A stretch of DNA of 64,000 nt from Solanum dulcamara (lineage: Eukaryota; Streptophyta; Magnoliopsida; Solanales; Solanaceae): assembly GCF_947179165.1 (NCBI RefSeq), contig NC_077239.1, positions 65,509,134 to 65,573,133 of the forward strand. Reading direction: 5' to 3'. The position numbers were made by a program, and so were the translations under genes. The notes below the pieces were generated by a model. It did no database searches, was not told where the DNA came from, and saw only the letters and a list, made by a program, of their open reading frames with translations. How positions within the stretch are numbered: position 1 is the first letter of the stretch; every line of letters begins with the position of its first letter. Below are positions 34,585 to 48,392 of the stretch, piece after piece.

Positions 34585-37030
34585 TGTAATGACCCTGAAA
34601 GTCATTTTTGGAATTTTTTTGTAAAAAGACTATTTTACTCCTTCCGATAGTTTTTCCAAGTCACATTTGATTGATATCCGAGGTTGGTTCCGTGGTTTTC
34701 TTGAAAAGTTAAGATTTTGGTATACTTTGAGTTTTAGAACTCTAGAATAACTCAAAAGTGGTATTTGAGGTCATTCGGAGTTTCGAGTCTCGGAACGAAA
34801 TTCCATCGATTCCATCAGTTCCAGAACGTTGAAATTGATTTAGGAGAGTTGACAGAATCATATTTGGGGTCATAACATGGATTTGAGGTGTTGAGATGGA
34901 AATATTTGAATTTTCGGCCATAGGTTTGACTTTGGTCAATATTTGGGGATCGGATGCTCAGAATTGAATTTTGACGATTCCGATAGATTCGGAGGGTGAT
35001 TTTAGGCCTAGGGAGAGTTCCTGTGTATTTTCTGAAAGCTCCGAGGGCGTTTTGGTCTTTTGAGGCATAAAGTTAATTTAGATGCGACTTTTTAATTTTC
35101 AGGTCAAGGAGACATCAAAATCGAATTTCAATGGTCCCTTTGAGTCCGAAACGTCGAGTTTAGTAGGATTGCATATATGGTTTGTCTATACAGGGTTCCG
35201 AACGAATCCTGAGGGTCATGTTAGAGGCTTTGAGACTTGGTGAATTTTAGACTTCAGTTGTGTTCTGGTGCAGACCTCGCGATCGCGAGGGGGCAGTCGG
35301 GATTGCGACGTTCGCTTAAGCGATCCCCCTTTGCGAAAGAGAAGGTCATAGTGGGGTGAAGGAGTTGCGAAAGCGACCAAGCAGCTGCTTTAGCGAAGGC
35401 ACGGGGGTCGCAAAAGCGACCAACTGGTCATGAAAGCGAGGTACGCTTAAGCGAACCCCTAGCCACTTAAGTGACACCTGAGAGGGGTTCTTGCCGAGGT
35501 TTATGCTATTTTCTCTATTTTTGAACTTTGGAGCTCGATAGGGGCTATTTGGAGAGGGATTTCTCGTGGAATTTCATTGGGTAAGTTATTTTGACTCTAC
35601 TTCGTCATTTTCCAATGATTAATTGCTGATTTTCACATGAATTTGGGGATTTCAATGGGTGAAAATGACCCTTTTTCAAGAACTTTGAGAATTTCTTAAA
35701 ATGTTGATTGTGACTTGATTTGGGCTGGGTTTCTGAAATGGGTTTCACTACTGAGTTCCTAAGACTAAGAGGAACGATTTCATCCAAAAATTTTCAAATT
35801 TAAACCCCTATTTTCGAAGTAGGATTTTGAGCCTTTGACCCCCTTTTTTTTGAATTTCGCATTTTTAGTATCGTTGGATTTGGTTTCTGATTGTGAAACA
35901 ATAGTTGAATAGATTGTGGTGATTCAGAGTATAATTGGAAGAGCAAGGCTCGCGTGGATTGATGGATTGCGTCTTCGTTAAGGCAAGTGAACTCTTAAAA
36001 CTCCGTGAATCTCTTAGAATCTTGAATATCCCGTTGTATATGTGTTGGGCGTAATGGGGATGAGGTTACAGGTTTAATTGTGATATGAACTATCTAAATG
36101 AATCCACGGGGCTAATAAAATACGATGTGTGTTATTATTGAAAATTAAATGTTACATGTCGTAATCTAGATATGTGTATTTGATGAAATACTTGATAGTC
36201 TATTGTGATTGTGGTTTTTTGAATTGATCATTTTCAGCAAAATTATATTATCGAGGTCATTTCCGGTGGGATTATATTATCGAGGTTATTTGCGGTGAGT
36301 TTGTGGGACCGAGGTCATTTTCAGTCAGAGTTTATTATGCAGAGGTGTTTGCCGATAATTGTACATATGCATGATCATTGAGTGTGCATATACATGTTCT
36401 GCATATCTGCGTGTGATAGTTTTGATGCCTATTTATGACTTGTGATTATTTGTACGATATATCTTGTGATATTGAGCTGAGATCTAAACCTTATTAAGCT
36501 GTTTAGCATGAACTGTTAGGTTGGGCTAATTTTTGTGCAGGTTGTGGTTACAGAGGCTCGATTGGGTTGGAAAGGAGTTCGTGTATTCTATTAGATTTAC
36601 TTAATTTTTCTAGTTAGCTTACTGGGTACCATATTGTTTGGTACTCACCCTTTCTTCTACATTTGTGTAGGTTCTGAGCCTAGACTTTGATTATCATCCC
36701 TTTTTGATCATCCAAGGCCTCTAGGAGTTTGAGAGAGGTAGCTACTGACATTCAGCGGACTCTCAGATTCCCTATATTTTTATGCTTAACTCTATTTGAG
36801 AGTCGAAGACATACTTGAGACGTGTACTTTCATTTCAGTCCTGTTTAGTGGCTTTTACATGTGACAACCAATCTTTGGGGGATATTTAAGTTGAAAGACT
36901 TCTGCTTTTGCTTATTACTTACTTATTTAGACTGTTTTCACTTTATTTTTCATAAATATTGGGTTTTAGACTGACTTGTCCGACGGAAAAGGAGGACATG
37001 TGCCATTACACCCAAATTTGGATTGTGACA
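34585..37030 (+). repeat. Left LTR of the LARD-like element
   Basis: 2,446 bp, TGTAATGACCCTGAAAGTC to GGATTGTGACA. Contains a CpG-rich block of GCGAAAGCGA / CGCTTAAGCG words (35275-35480) and about four GAGGTCATTTNCGG units at 36240-36350. Confidence 0.85.
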
Positions 37031-37033
37031 AAT

Positions 37034-37045
37034 TGGTATCAGAGG
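37034..37045 (+). other. Primer-binding site of the LARD-like element
   Basis: TGGTATCAGAGG, three bases after the LTR end, eleven of twelve bases matching the initiator-methionine tRNA complement. Confidence 0.75.
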
Positions 37046-40000
37046 CCCAGGTTCACAGGTCTCAAGTGTACAATTCAAGTCTAAATAGAGTCTCGAGGAT
37101 CGGTACGGAGATGTTTGTACTTATCTTCGGGAGGCTATGAAGACTGTTAGGAAAGACCTTCACTTCTTGATTCTCTATTGTGCGTTCTTGGTCCGATCTA
37201 ATTTTATCGCTTCACTCTATCCTCTCACCTATAATAATGGCTCGTTCTTGGTCCTGCGTACGTACAGTTGAGATGTCGCTTGGTTTTAGTGTTGGATCTG
37301 ATATTGAAGTGGAAGTGATATATTTACGGAAAGTATATGTGGTCATACTTGGAATGCTTTGCGATTTGAAAGGGGAAAGTAAGATTATAGTTCAGTGATA
37401 TGTTTTGATGATATGGTTTTTAAGGATGAGTAAGGGTTGAGAGACCTCATGAATGTCATACCCTTCTAGTCAATTATTCAATAGCGGGGATAACGCTTGT
37501 GTGGCTTATACGATATCTGAAGTGGTTCAATAATTAAGAATGATATGATTAAGGGAATGAATATGTTATGAGCACTGTGATCGTGGAGACTATAGTTTGG
37601 GAAGTTCATCGAAAAAGAATGAGTGTGTGGTATATTACGAAGGGTGCATATAACTTTTGGCTGAAGATGGAAATGCTTGGTATTATTTTTACAGCTACTT
37701 AATAGGTATAAATATGTGAACTAGTTGAGTACAAACTTCTTAATGGATATGATGCGATAGAGTGGTGGATCCAGCGGATGTTCACACTGTGGTACTAGTG
37801 ATATATGAAAACGGAGACATCCAAGAAGTTGTTAATTGTTTCACCTACTTAGATTATGTGATATGATATTGCACTATTGGTTGAGGAGTCAAGTGGTTGT
37901 TACTATGAATGCTTGAGTTAAGCATTGATTATAAGAAAAGTTATAAGTGGTGGATCGAGTGCATCGATCCTATCTTATCTTTTTGGCAAGGTACGACACC
38001 ATGGTTGACATGATTATATTGGGGACCGATTACTCCAGGATAAGCCAATAGGAGTAGATTGAGATTCAAATAATAAGTTATGGGTAAGGAAAGTTTCAAC
38101 AAATATACTTTTGCGAAGGAAGTTGGGGATGTTAGTCAGAAAGTGCGATTAAAAATGAGGTTGGTCCTTTGGATGTGGTTAGTATAATTGGGTACAAGAT
38201 ATCATGTGGATGATAGGTTTGACTTTGAGATGATGGCGAGGTTACTGAACATAGTAATAAGAGTTTGGGACATTCCATGATTAAAATACATGTGTATGAT
38301 AGGGGCTTTTGGGGTTAAAAAAACACTGAATGATAAGGATGACTTGCGGGTGCCTAAGGTTGCGATTTTTCACTATCTGCCAGGTAGCATAGTTGCATGG
38401 AGAGTGTATGATTTTTTGGAAAATGCTCGAGTAGAATCAAGAGGAGTTCAACTTATAGAGTAATAGAAATGTAGCTTGACCTTCAGGAAGTTGCGAGAGT
38501 AAAAGTACCTATTTTGATGGCAAGGGATAATGATTTATCTTCCGAGAGTTGATGAGTTAGACTCAGAAAAACGTGGTTTCTTCTATTTTACTATGATTAT
38601 GAAAGTAGTATCCAGTGTTCATCAGTCCAGCTGATTATACTTTGAGAGTGAAGTCTACGGACATACGACTCTAGTATTGTGGTAAGTTCTATAGTGGTTT
38701 TGAGTTTTTTTGACTGGCACGATTTTGGGTTCCTAATGAGGGACATGGTAAGGTCGATGGATAGGTGTTTGATAATAAGATGAGGCATGCAATTTCATAA
38801 AAATCTTCGAGGTATAGACTAATTTCGATTGATAAATGAGATTGGTTTACCTGGGTTGAATCTAATTCTAGTGTTGTATTGTGAGTCTATATTCATGGTG
38901 GTTGGTTTTTGTCAAGGTAAGAAACGATTGATTATGTCGATCGTCGAACATTTGGAAAGGCATGTGCATGGGTTGAGTTATAGAGTTTATTATTTTTGAT
39001 TGTAAAAGGATTCGATAAAGTTTTATTGGAGAAGTTCAATTTAAGGTAAAAAGGTATTATGTCGTGGATGTTTGGCCAAGGAAAAATAATGATAAATGAG
39101 TTACAGAAAGAAACAGGAGTCTTCCGAAATGGGCACAAGTTAAGAGGTGTGAAGAAATAAGATATCATGTATAAATACTTAGTTCAAGGTTGAGGATGGT
39201 ATGGATTTTTGCCCTTGAGTTTAGATATGAAAATGCAAGGTGGACTAGTTCAGCATAGATGTATGATGGGTCATCATCTACCTTCTGAACACCTGATTTT
39301 GGTGTTGGTGATAAATAGTGATGTATGGAAGTTTATGCGTTTTGATGTGGGTCAGATTGTTCAAATTATGGTAGGTGATTTGTGGATGCTCCACCAGAAG
39401 GACTTATAGTTCTATTTGGTTATTGAAGATCTTGAGCTGGATTGCTAACTCCATTGATGAGACTACTCAGACTATGGTAATGCGTTACATAGATAATTGG
39501 TGATAAATAGAGGTTATGTGCCCATGGTATGCAGAATTATTGGGGTGACCAAGAATTTCTTTAAGTTTGTCCTAAGGTATATGATGGGTTGAATAGTAGT
39601 TAAAACTGGGTAAGTGAACGATTGCGTGGAATTGTTATCGATCGTGATTCAATAGTTTTATCTCAATGGAAAAGTACGATGAGATTCTAAAATTTGGATT
39701 ATTAGCAATTGAGTGGGACCCGTACCTATCGTGGAATGCTTAAACGGAGAGAGAGCGGACCATAGTTCAAATTTGGGAGACAATAATATGCTGCTAAGAA
39801 TACCCGGATACTAGTAACGGTCTAAGGGTAAAGTAACTCTCCGATGTGGTTGTGATGTTCTAGTAGTATTGAGAGTGTTGGCTTAAGTGAAGCACCGAAA
39901 GAGTACGAGGAAGTTGATGAATCGAGTATGTCTACGATTGTTATGAGACCAGGCTGGTTAACTATGAAGTCAGACGGATGAAAATGTGTGATATGGATAC

Positions 40001-41029
40001 TATGGAAGAAATATCATGAGTTATTCGACTTCAGTTATGTACATTTTATGTGACCACCTACTTTTTTTCAGACATGGTTTTAGAGCATGATATCATATAT
40101 GTGCCTATGTGTATTTTCACTTCCGTAGATAGATTCCTAGTGGTGGATCGGATCGGATGTATTGATCCATGTCCTTTTGATAGGGTAAGATGTTTTGTAG
40201 GTTTGGTAAGTTCAGATATGGAGGATGTGGTGTTGCCTTGGGGCAGTTGAAGGGTTTTGGAAATTTTACGAGTGTCACCTTTCTTATGGAAACTTATCGA
40301 AGAGCTACCATATCTATTAGCACCGACTGGCAGTCTTATTGTACATCTTGTCGTTGAGTTCATGTTCCGACTATATATTATTGAACGTGAAGGGTCATTG
40401 GGCTTAGTGTTATCGCTCTAAGGGGTTGTTTACAATCACAACTACTAATCTGACAATTTAATAGTGTTGTTTGAGGTTTTGTGTGCTCATAGGTATCTCT
40501 CACTAGATGGTTGCTTGACCATTTCATCCTTTGGATCAGATAAATTTGATTCCCCTTGATGAGTACCTAATGTCTATGAACCGAGTTTGTATAACTTAAG
40601 CTTGTGGGGAGATTTAGCTGTGAGAATGGAATTTTGCTAGAGTATGTGATGGTACGTGTGTTATGAGTGGGTAGTGGATGATTCCGGCTCACCTTGATTT
40701 TAGTGAGTTTTGGTTCAGCATTCTCTCGTGGTTATGTGATGAAAGATTTGGTCTTGATGGCTACGTTGTGGTTTAGATGGATTTCGATTTAGACTTGGTC
40801 CATGGGATAGTCTGTGACTAGGGAATTACTCCTGACTTGTAGATCCACCACAATTTGATTTGAAAGTTCAATTTGGTAGTGATTTCTCATGATATGATCT
40901 AAGGATGGATTTACTTAGTGAAGACAAATACCGAACTTGGAGGTTACGCCTCAGACTCTTGGTAGCGGCGAGTATTCTTCTTCTTTTACTTTATGTTCGA
41001 GGACGAACATGATTTTTAGTGGTGGATGA
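37046..41029 (+). other. Non-coding interior of the LARD-like element
   Basis: Four kilobases with short frames only. The word GTGGTGGATC recurs (about 37761, 37946 and 40140), each followed by an ATTGATCC-like tail, hinting at internal repeats. No protein domain was recognised on either strand. Confidence 0.55.
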
Positions 41030-43687
41030 TATAATGACCCTAAAAGTCATTTTTGGAAATTTTCATAAAAAGATCATTTTACCCTCCCGATGGTTTTCTC
41101 GAGTCACATTTGATTGACATCCGAGGTTGGTTTCGTGGTTTTCTTGAAAAGTTAAGATTTTGGTAAACTTTGAGTTTGAGAATTCTAAAATGACTCAAAA
41201 GTGGTATTTGATGTCATTCGGAGTTTCAAGTCTCGGAATAGAATTCCATCGAATCCATCAGTTTTGAAACGTTGAAATTGGTTTAGAAGAGTTGATGGAA
41301 TCTTATTTTGGGTCATACTGTGGATTTGAGGTGTTGCGTTGGAAATATTTGAGTTTTCGGCCATAGGTTTAACTTTGGTCAACATTTGGGGATCGGATGC
41401 TCAGAATTGAATTCTGATGACTTTGTTAGATTCGGAGGGTGATTTTAGTCCTAGGGAGAGCTCTTGTGTATTTTTTGGAAGCTCCGAGGGTGTTTTGATC
41501 TTTTGAGGCATAAAGTTGGTTTAGATGCGACTTTTTGGTTTCTAGGTCAAGGAAACATCGAAATCAAATTCCAATGGTCCCATTGAGTCCGGAACGTCGA
41601 GTTTAGTAAGGTTGCATATATGGTTTGTCTATATGGGGTTCTGATCGAATTCCAAGGATCATGTCTGAGACTTTGAGACTTGGTGGATTTTAGGCTTCTG
41701 CTGTGTTTTGGTGCAGACCTCGCGATCGCGACCTCGCTTAAAAGAGCACCCTTTGCGAAAGCGAAGGTCAGAGTTGGATGAAGGAGTAACAAAAGCGACT
41801 AAGTAGCCACTTTAGCAAAGGCACGGGGGTCGCAAAAGCGATTGAGTGGTTGCGAAAGCGAGGTCCGCTTAAGCGAATCCCTAGCCGCTTAAGTGACACC
41901 TGAGAGGGGTTCTTGCCGAGGTTTATGCTATTTTCTCCATTTTGAACTTTGGAGCTCGGTAGGGTCGATTTGGAGAGGAATTTCTCGTGAAATTTCATTG
42001 GGTAAGTTATTTTGACTCTACTTCATCATTTTTCATTGATTAATTGTTGATTTAAACATGAATTAGGGGATTTCAATAGGTGAAAATGACCCTTTTTCAA
42101 GAACTTTGAGAATTTCTTAAAATGTTGATTGCGACTTTATTTAGGTTGGGTTTTTGAAATAGTTTTCACTATTGAGTTCCTAAGACTATGAGGAACAATT
42201 CCATCCAATTTTTTTTGAATTTAAACCCCTATTTTCGAAGTCGGATTTTGTGTCTTTGACCCCCTTTTCACCGAATTTCGCATTCTTAGTATCATTGAAT
42301 TTGGTTTCTGATTGTGAAACAATATTTGAATAGATTATGATAATTCGGAGTATAATCGGAAGGGCAAGGCTAACTTGGATTGATTGATCGAGTCTTGATT
42401 AAGGCAAGTGGACTCTTAAAACTCCGTGAATCTCTTAGAATCTCGAATATCCCATTGTATATGTGTTGGGACGTAATGGGGGTGAGGTTACAGATTTAAT
42501 TGTGATATGAACTATCTAAATAAATCGATGGAGTTAATAAAATACAATGTGTGTTATTATTGAAAATTGAATGTTACATGCCGTAATCTAGATATGTGTA
42601 TTTGATGAAATACTTGATAGTCTATTATGATTGTGGTTTGTTTGAATTGATTATTCCTCTCTACTTGTGTGAGCATGTTGTTTGCATTTGTTATGAAACA
42701 ATGTGATGAGAGTCATATGATTGTGAGACTGAGGTCATTTTCGATCAGAGATATGATGTTGCCGAGGTCATTTTCGGCGAGAGATTAATAGGTCGAGGTC
42801 ATTTTCGGTGGTGATTATATTGCCAAGGTCATTTTCGACGGTGATTATATTGCCGAGGTCATTTTCGACGAGATTATATTGTCGAGTTCATTTTTGTTGG
42901 GATTATATTTTTGAGGTCATTTGCGGCGAGGTTGTGGGACCGTCATCATTTTCGATCAGAGATTATAAGATCGAGGTCATTTTCAGTCAGAGATTATGAG
43001 ACCGAGGTCTTTGTCGGTAATTGCACACATGCATGATTATTGAGTGTGCATATAAATGTTCTGCATATCTGTGTGTGATAGTTTTGATGCCTATTTATAA
43101 CGTGATTATTTGTACGATATATCTTGTGATATTGAACTGAGATCTGAAAATTATTGAGTTGTTTAGTATGAACTGTTAGGTTGGGCTGATTTCTGTACAA
43201 GTTATAGTTACGGAGGTTCGGTTGGGTTGGAAAAGAGTTTGTGTATTCTATTAGATTTACTTAGTTTTTTTAGTTAGCTTGTTGGGTACCGTGTTGTTTG
43301 GTATTCGCCCTTGCTTCTATACTTGTGCAGGTTCTGAGCCTGAAATTTGATCATCGTCCCTTTCTGATCATCCAAGGCTTCTAGGAGTTTGAGAGAGGTA
43401 GCTACTGACATTCAGCGGACTCTCAGATTTCCTGTATTTTCATTCTTTACTCTATTTGAGAGTCGAAGACATACTTGAGACGTGTACTTTCATTTCAGTC
43501 ATGTTTAGTAAATTGTACATGTGACAACAAATTTTTGGGGGATATTTAAATTGAAAGACTTTCGCTTTTGCTTATTACTTACTTATTTAGACTGTTTCCA
43601 CTTTATTTTTCTTAAATATTGGGTTGTAGGCTGACTTGTCCGGTAAAAAAGAACAGGTGTCATCACACCCTAATTCGGATCGTGACA
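41030..43687 (+). repeat. Right LTR of the LARD-like element
   Basis: 2,658 bp. The start reads TATAATGACCC, so the terminal TG has mutated to TA; the end is CGGATCGTGACA. It is about 200 bases longer than the left LTR, mainly because of extra GAGGTCATTTTCGG units at 42720-43015. Confidence 0.85.
42720..43015 (+). repeat. GAGGTCATTTTCGG minisatellite in the right LTR
   Basis: About nine or ten units of roughly 28-33 bases, each with a core GAGGTCATTTTCGG and a spacer such as GATTATATTGCC. The left LTR has about four (36240-36350). Confidence 0.75.
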
Positions 43688-45809
43688 AATTAATAATCCG
43701 TCCATCCATATTAAAGAAATCAAGTAATATCAAAATCAAATTTGCTCCCTAAAAGCCCAAGAAACTCAATTTTAACCACAATTTGTTAAAAATTTAAAAT
43801 ATTTATAAAATGCTAGAATAAGTTATTTTCATATAAATAATACCCATTCATTTGTTATAATAGTGTTTGACTAAAAAAAAATTTTATTAATTATTTTTTA
43901 AAAAAAAGTACCCATAAATTCTTTGGATTTTCAATATGTCGTGTCATGTCATGTCATTAATAATAAAATAAAAATGCGGAAAGTTAAGAACTTAAAAAAT
44001 AAAGAAATGACAATATTATTTTGAACGAATCTCTCTCTCTCTCTATATATATATATATAAATATAAAGGAGGATCATAGATAAGGTAATGTGTCACTTCT
44101 CTATGACCTCCATTCATATTTATCTTTTTTCTCCCTTTTTGGCCTTTTTCTCTCTTTTTTTTCAATTATTTTATTTTATAAAATCATCTCCTTAATACAT
44201 AAATTTTACTCTTAATTAATATTAGTAATGTCCATAGCTTCTAACCTTTCATATTCATAACCCTCAAATAATTTAATATACAAATTGATGACACCTTAAA
44301 ATCACTTTTATAAATAACTATTTTGAGACTTATATGATGATTATTTTATTTTCATTTCTCCTTATGCTTCATCTTTTGTCTTTTTAGTTGGTTATTTTTT
44401 TGTCTTCTTTGATTTGATTTTGCAGAAGAGAGATCTATAATGAAGATTGTTAGACATTTTTGCATAGTTAAATTTTATGAGGTAAATTAATTTGATATGT
44501 CTAATATAATTATCATTTTTTCTCTATTGCAATTATACATTTAGTAATATTATTTTTAGATTCCTGATGGTACTGTTTTTATATTTTTAGCTACTTGCTA
44601 ATACACGTAACGTGCAAGATTTTATATTATATAGTCAAGCATTTGTTGCTATCTAGGCAGTAGATTATATATCAATAGGATTCAAATACAACTTCTATAG
44701 TCTAAGATTGGAGTTTCTCATGCTGATTTCAATTGGTTTCTTTGTTTAATTCTGCTTGATTTTTAGGGAAAGGATTTTGAGATGGAGTGGAAGTTTCATT
44801 TAGGTTCAATGAATTAGAACTGCAGTATCAAAAAAATTTATATTCAAAACATGACAATCAATAAAATAATCTAATAATTTGAAACTTCATCAGATTTTGA
44901 CCAATCATTCCTATGTCTAGAAAAACAAAGTCTTAATCAATTAATTAAAATGTATGTTTTGTCTCTTTTGTGTAGGAAATGTATGTTATAGTTGAATTAT
45001 TTGTAGAAGTATATTGTACCACTAAATATAGTATAAATAGAAAATAAAAAATAAAGAAAACAACAAAATACATACCTTCACTTCATATTCTGCATCTTTA
45101 ATTTGTATGTCTGTATATCTAAACTTTAAATTACTTAAAATTCTCTTTATGTATTTATGCAAACGATTTTACTTCTTCTCCCACTCTACTAAGCTTTTCT
45201 TTCTTATAGTCGCAGTCAGGAGGAAGAAGAAAAAAAAAGAAGGAAAACAAAATCAAATTTCTTATGTAGTCTGCAAAGCAATATGAGTCAGCACCTGTTC
45301 TTCTTTTACTTTCACGGTTAATTTTTATTTTATTTTTCAGATTAAAACTCCGTTAGTGTTCATATCTGGTTCGAAAAATTCTCTCCGACGACTATTTTAT
45401 GGACGAAACCTCTTGATTTGGTGTACACGGAGATGGAAGAACGTCGAGATCAATGGGTTAAGTTGTTATGACGTTGTTTGTTGGTCACTCCAGCATTGTG
45501 AGTTTCCGGGAGAAGACAAGGAGGACAGTAAAGAATGGAGATCTCTATCTATCTATAAATATTTGGTTACTTAATTAACTTTCAACAAACCCATGAGTTA
45601 ATATTTTGAACTAAAGAAATTATAGACTGACGACAAAAGAGATTAATTACTAATTTAAGTCTATTTACGGTAAAAATCCAATTAGGCATAATTAATACAT
45701 TTAATATTCATTTGTTTATAATTACTCAAATCCGTTAGTTTACTTCATGTTATGTTACTATTATACTATAAATACTAAAAAGTAAGTCATTTTTTTCATC
45801 TCAAACTAA
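43688..45809. other. AT-rich intergenic DNA with a possible Helitron-like piece
   Basis: CT/AT microsatellites at 44032-44064. A palindromic word CACGTAACGTG near 44606-44616 followed by an AT tail may be a decayed Helitron-type 3' hairpin. A 72-codon open frame at 45356-45574 shows no recognised domain, no splice context and no homology I know; I do not call it a gene. Confidence 0.4.
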
Positions 45810-46420
45810 TCTATATATAATATAAAGTTAGGCAAAAGAAAAATGACGTGACATCTTTTTTTAATAAGAAATTTATTTATCTTTTTTTTTTTTCAATGCA
45901 ATATGCAACTATTTAATTGAATTTTTTTATATGTATGATGGTTATTAATAGCTACAAGATGAAAATTACGAGATTTTAATTGTTTTAACTTTGCCCTTAT
46001 TTTTAGTACTCATAAAAACATTTCTCAAACAAAAGATCAAAAAATAATAATATTTAATTCATTATTGAAAACCAACAATCATTTCATTTTTTCACTAATA
46101 TGCTAACTTTTTCACTCGACATGTTAATTTATAACTAGGTTTGCATTACCAAGTTTTGACGTTATTTTTTTTATTTCTTATTTAAGCTAATATTATACAT
46201 TAATTTAAATGGGTAATTTTATAGACCGCCATCTCACACTTAATCATTCGGTAAAAAAAAACATATATATTATCTAAAGAGTCATGATAAAGTAATAAAA
46301 TCATGAAAAAACATTTCATTATAATTATTGTTTCTTTTATAAAATTATAATACTAATTACTAATGTTTATTCATATTTTATATTTTTTTGAGGACCGCGC
46401 AAAGCACGGAGTTTTCATAT
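45810..46420 (+). mobile_element. Candidate Helitron-like element
   Basis: Starts TCTATATATAATATAAAG after an A (45810), a plant Helitron-like 5' end, and has a GC hairpin CCGCGCAAAGCACGG near 46395-46409, the same kind of word as at 21954. The expected CTRRT end after the hairpin is not intact, so the border is uncertain. Confidence 0.35.
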
Positions 46421-47395
46421 AAAATGGAGCTACGAAATAGGGAGTATAAGAAGTTACAAAGAAAAAAGAAATAGGGATCATTTGGTTAGAAGACAAATTA
46501 TATTGAAATTAGTTATTTTAATTTTATTTTTAATTTATTATATTAAAAATATTATGCATTGCAAAATTTATAAAAAGAAGTTATTTATTTACAAAACACG
46601 TTCACTTTATTTAGTTGAAAAGGATTTGAGGGACCTCAGAGGTACTTTTATCAATTTTATTCTTTTATTTTTGAATAACTAGAATCCAATACTATTATTT
46701 CATCCTCTGACAAAAATAATTCATTCCGATACTAATTACTAATCATAATATAATTTATTCTAAAATTAATAACCAAACAAGAAATTAGATAATATATTAT
46801 TTTTTTAAGACCATCTATACGTATCCATCCTACCAAAGAAGCCATTGAGATTTTAAGAGCAATTCTGTGTCTAATAATTGGGAAAGAAGGTGCAGTTTCA
46901 CATGACCCCCTCAATACTTGAGAAGCCAAGAAACAGCACCTAACAAAGTCACACACCACTCACTACTATTTTTATAATCTTCATTAAAAAAATCTCACAT
47001 GATTCCATGTGAATTTTTCTCTGTTTGGCCTTTGTTTTACTCTATTTTTTAATGAATAAGTACAGTTTGTGCCCTCCCCCTTCCTTTCCTCCATTTTCCC
47101 TATCTCCTTTTAATTTAACTAATTAATTTTCTATTCATTTGACTATACATCCTTCAATAGGGTCATGTTGTGAAGGTTCAGATAATAAAAAGAGTTTCAA
47201 AACATTTATATATGTACAAATGCCAATCAAAATGATTAAAACAGACGATAACTAAAACAAATTTATCTAATTTGAACAACTCACATCATAATAATAACAT
47301 TATTGTGTATGTGTGAGTCACTTGGTTACAAATTTTTCTCTCTTACATCATAATAATAACATTATAGTTTCAATTCCAAATATGACTTGATCATT
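46421..47395. other. AT-rich intergenic stretch
   Basis: No gene recognised; only short chance frames. A C/T-rich patch at 47070-47110. Confidence 0.5.
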
Positions 47396-47634
47396 ATACT
47401 AAAAATAGATGTCCAATAATACTTGTCCAATTTATGAAATTAAGAGATAATTTACACTTAGTTCCTAATTTACCCTTATCATTAATTAGTAGTCATTTTT
47501 CTATTATATTTTTCAAGACATTGTATTTATTATATTCAAAGAATAATATGGTAAAATTAGTCTTCTATTTATAATTTCTTCAGAATTGTGCAAAGTCAAT
47601 AATGGACAAGTATTGATAGACGGAGTGAGTATGA
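47396..47634. mobile_element. Stowaway-like MITE (diverged)
   Basis: AATACTTGTCCAATTTATG at the left and, reverse-complemented, ATCAATACTTGTCCATTATTG at the right, the latter ending in ACTCACTCCGTC, the usual Stowaway terminus. The left terminus is degraded. Confidence 0.45.
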
Positions 47635-48392
47635 TCAAACTATTTCATTTATTTATGTGTGAATCACTTGGTTACAATTTTTTTTCTCTTGTGTTGATTC
47701 TTGATATTATCTCTTATTGGAATAGAAGTTTCTAACTTTCTTGGATCCAGAGCAATAAAAGAAACAGAAAACGAGGGGAGGAAGGTCCTTAACTAGCTTT
47801 AGAAAAAGAAATAATTTTAGAAAGTCATCTTGTGCCTACTTTCTACTTTGTCTCAACTTCTTCAACACAGTAAAAATAAAAAGGCATCATAAATAAGTAC
47901 ATTTTTAATTTGACTTCAGATGATTTAACTCATATAAAATTGAACAGATAGATACATTTTATATGACATAATATACGTAGGACGTGAAGTATCGCGTAAG
48001 ACGCCAAGTAGAATATATGTGTTTACTTGTTCAACTCTATACAAATTTAACTGTATATTTGTAGACACCCAATGTTGAAGGACATAAATATCAAATGAGG
48101 TCAAGTTAAAGAGCACATTTATGTACTATTCCAAAAAGAAAAAAGTTCCAAGCCATATGCATGATCAATTTTAAAAATACTTATGGAAAAAAAGGTAGCT
48201 CAGGGTACAATGCACTCCTGATTCACGTAGGCTTTGGAAAAAATCGCATGTCAAGAGATTGTGATATAGACAATTTATCATAATACAAACATTAATGGTT
48301 GTTGAGTTGTTTCCACATTGAATACATACAAGTAAATATTAATCAACAACCTTGTTAAAATTGTAACTAACTTGCTATTGCAGGTTGATCGA
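47635..48392. other. AT-rich intergenic stretch
   Basis: No gene or paired repeat recognised. Confidence 0.5.

Larger units (their letters stand above)
34585..43687 (+). mobile_element. Large LTR retroelement without recognisable gag/pol (LARD-like)
   Basis: Two long LTRs (34585-37030 and 41030-43687) bound a 4.0 kb interior. A tRNA-iMet-type primer-binding site, TGGTATCAGAGG, is at 37034-37045, and a TTCGAGGACGAA word followed by a purine-rich tract precedes the right LTR, as in Tekay-type elements. The interior has no open frame over about 100 codons and no RT, integrase or zinc-knuckle motif in any frame I read. It is either a non-autonomous derivative moved in trans or a very decayed element. 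TTAAT occurs at 34581-34585 and 43690-43694, but does not fit TG..CA ends exactly, so the target duplication is uncertain. Confidence 0.75.

Noticed and set aside
37180..41029. Decayed gag/pol in the LARD-like interior
   Set aside because: No RT, integrase, protease or CCHC motif found in any frame on either strand; only short chance frames.
45356..45574. 72-codon open frame as a small gene
   Set aside because: No domain, no homolog known to me, no promoter or splice support, and AT-rich repeat surroundings.
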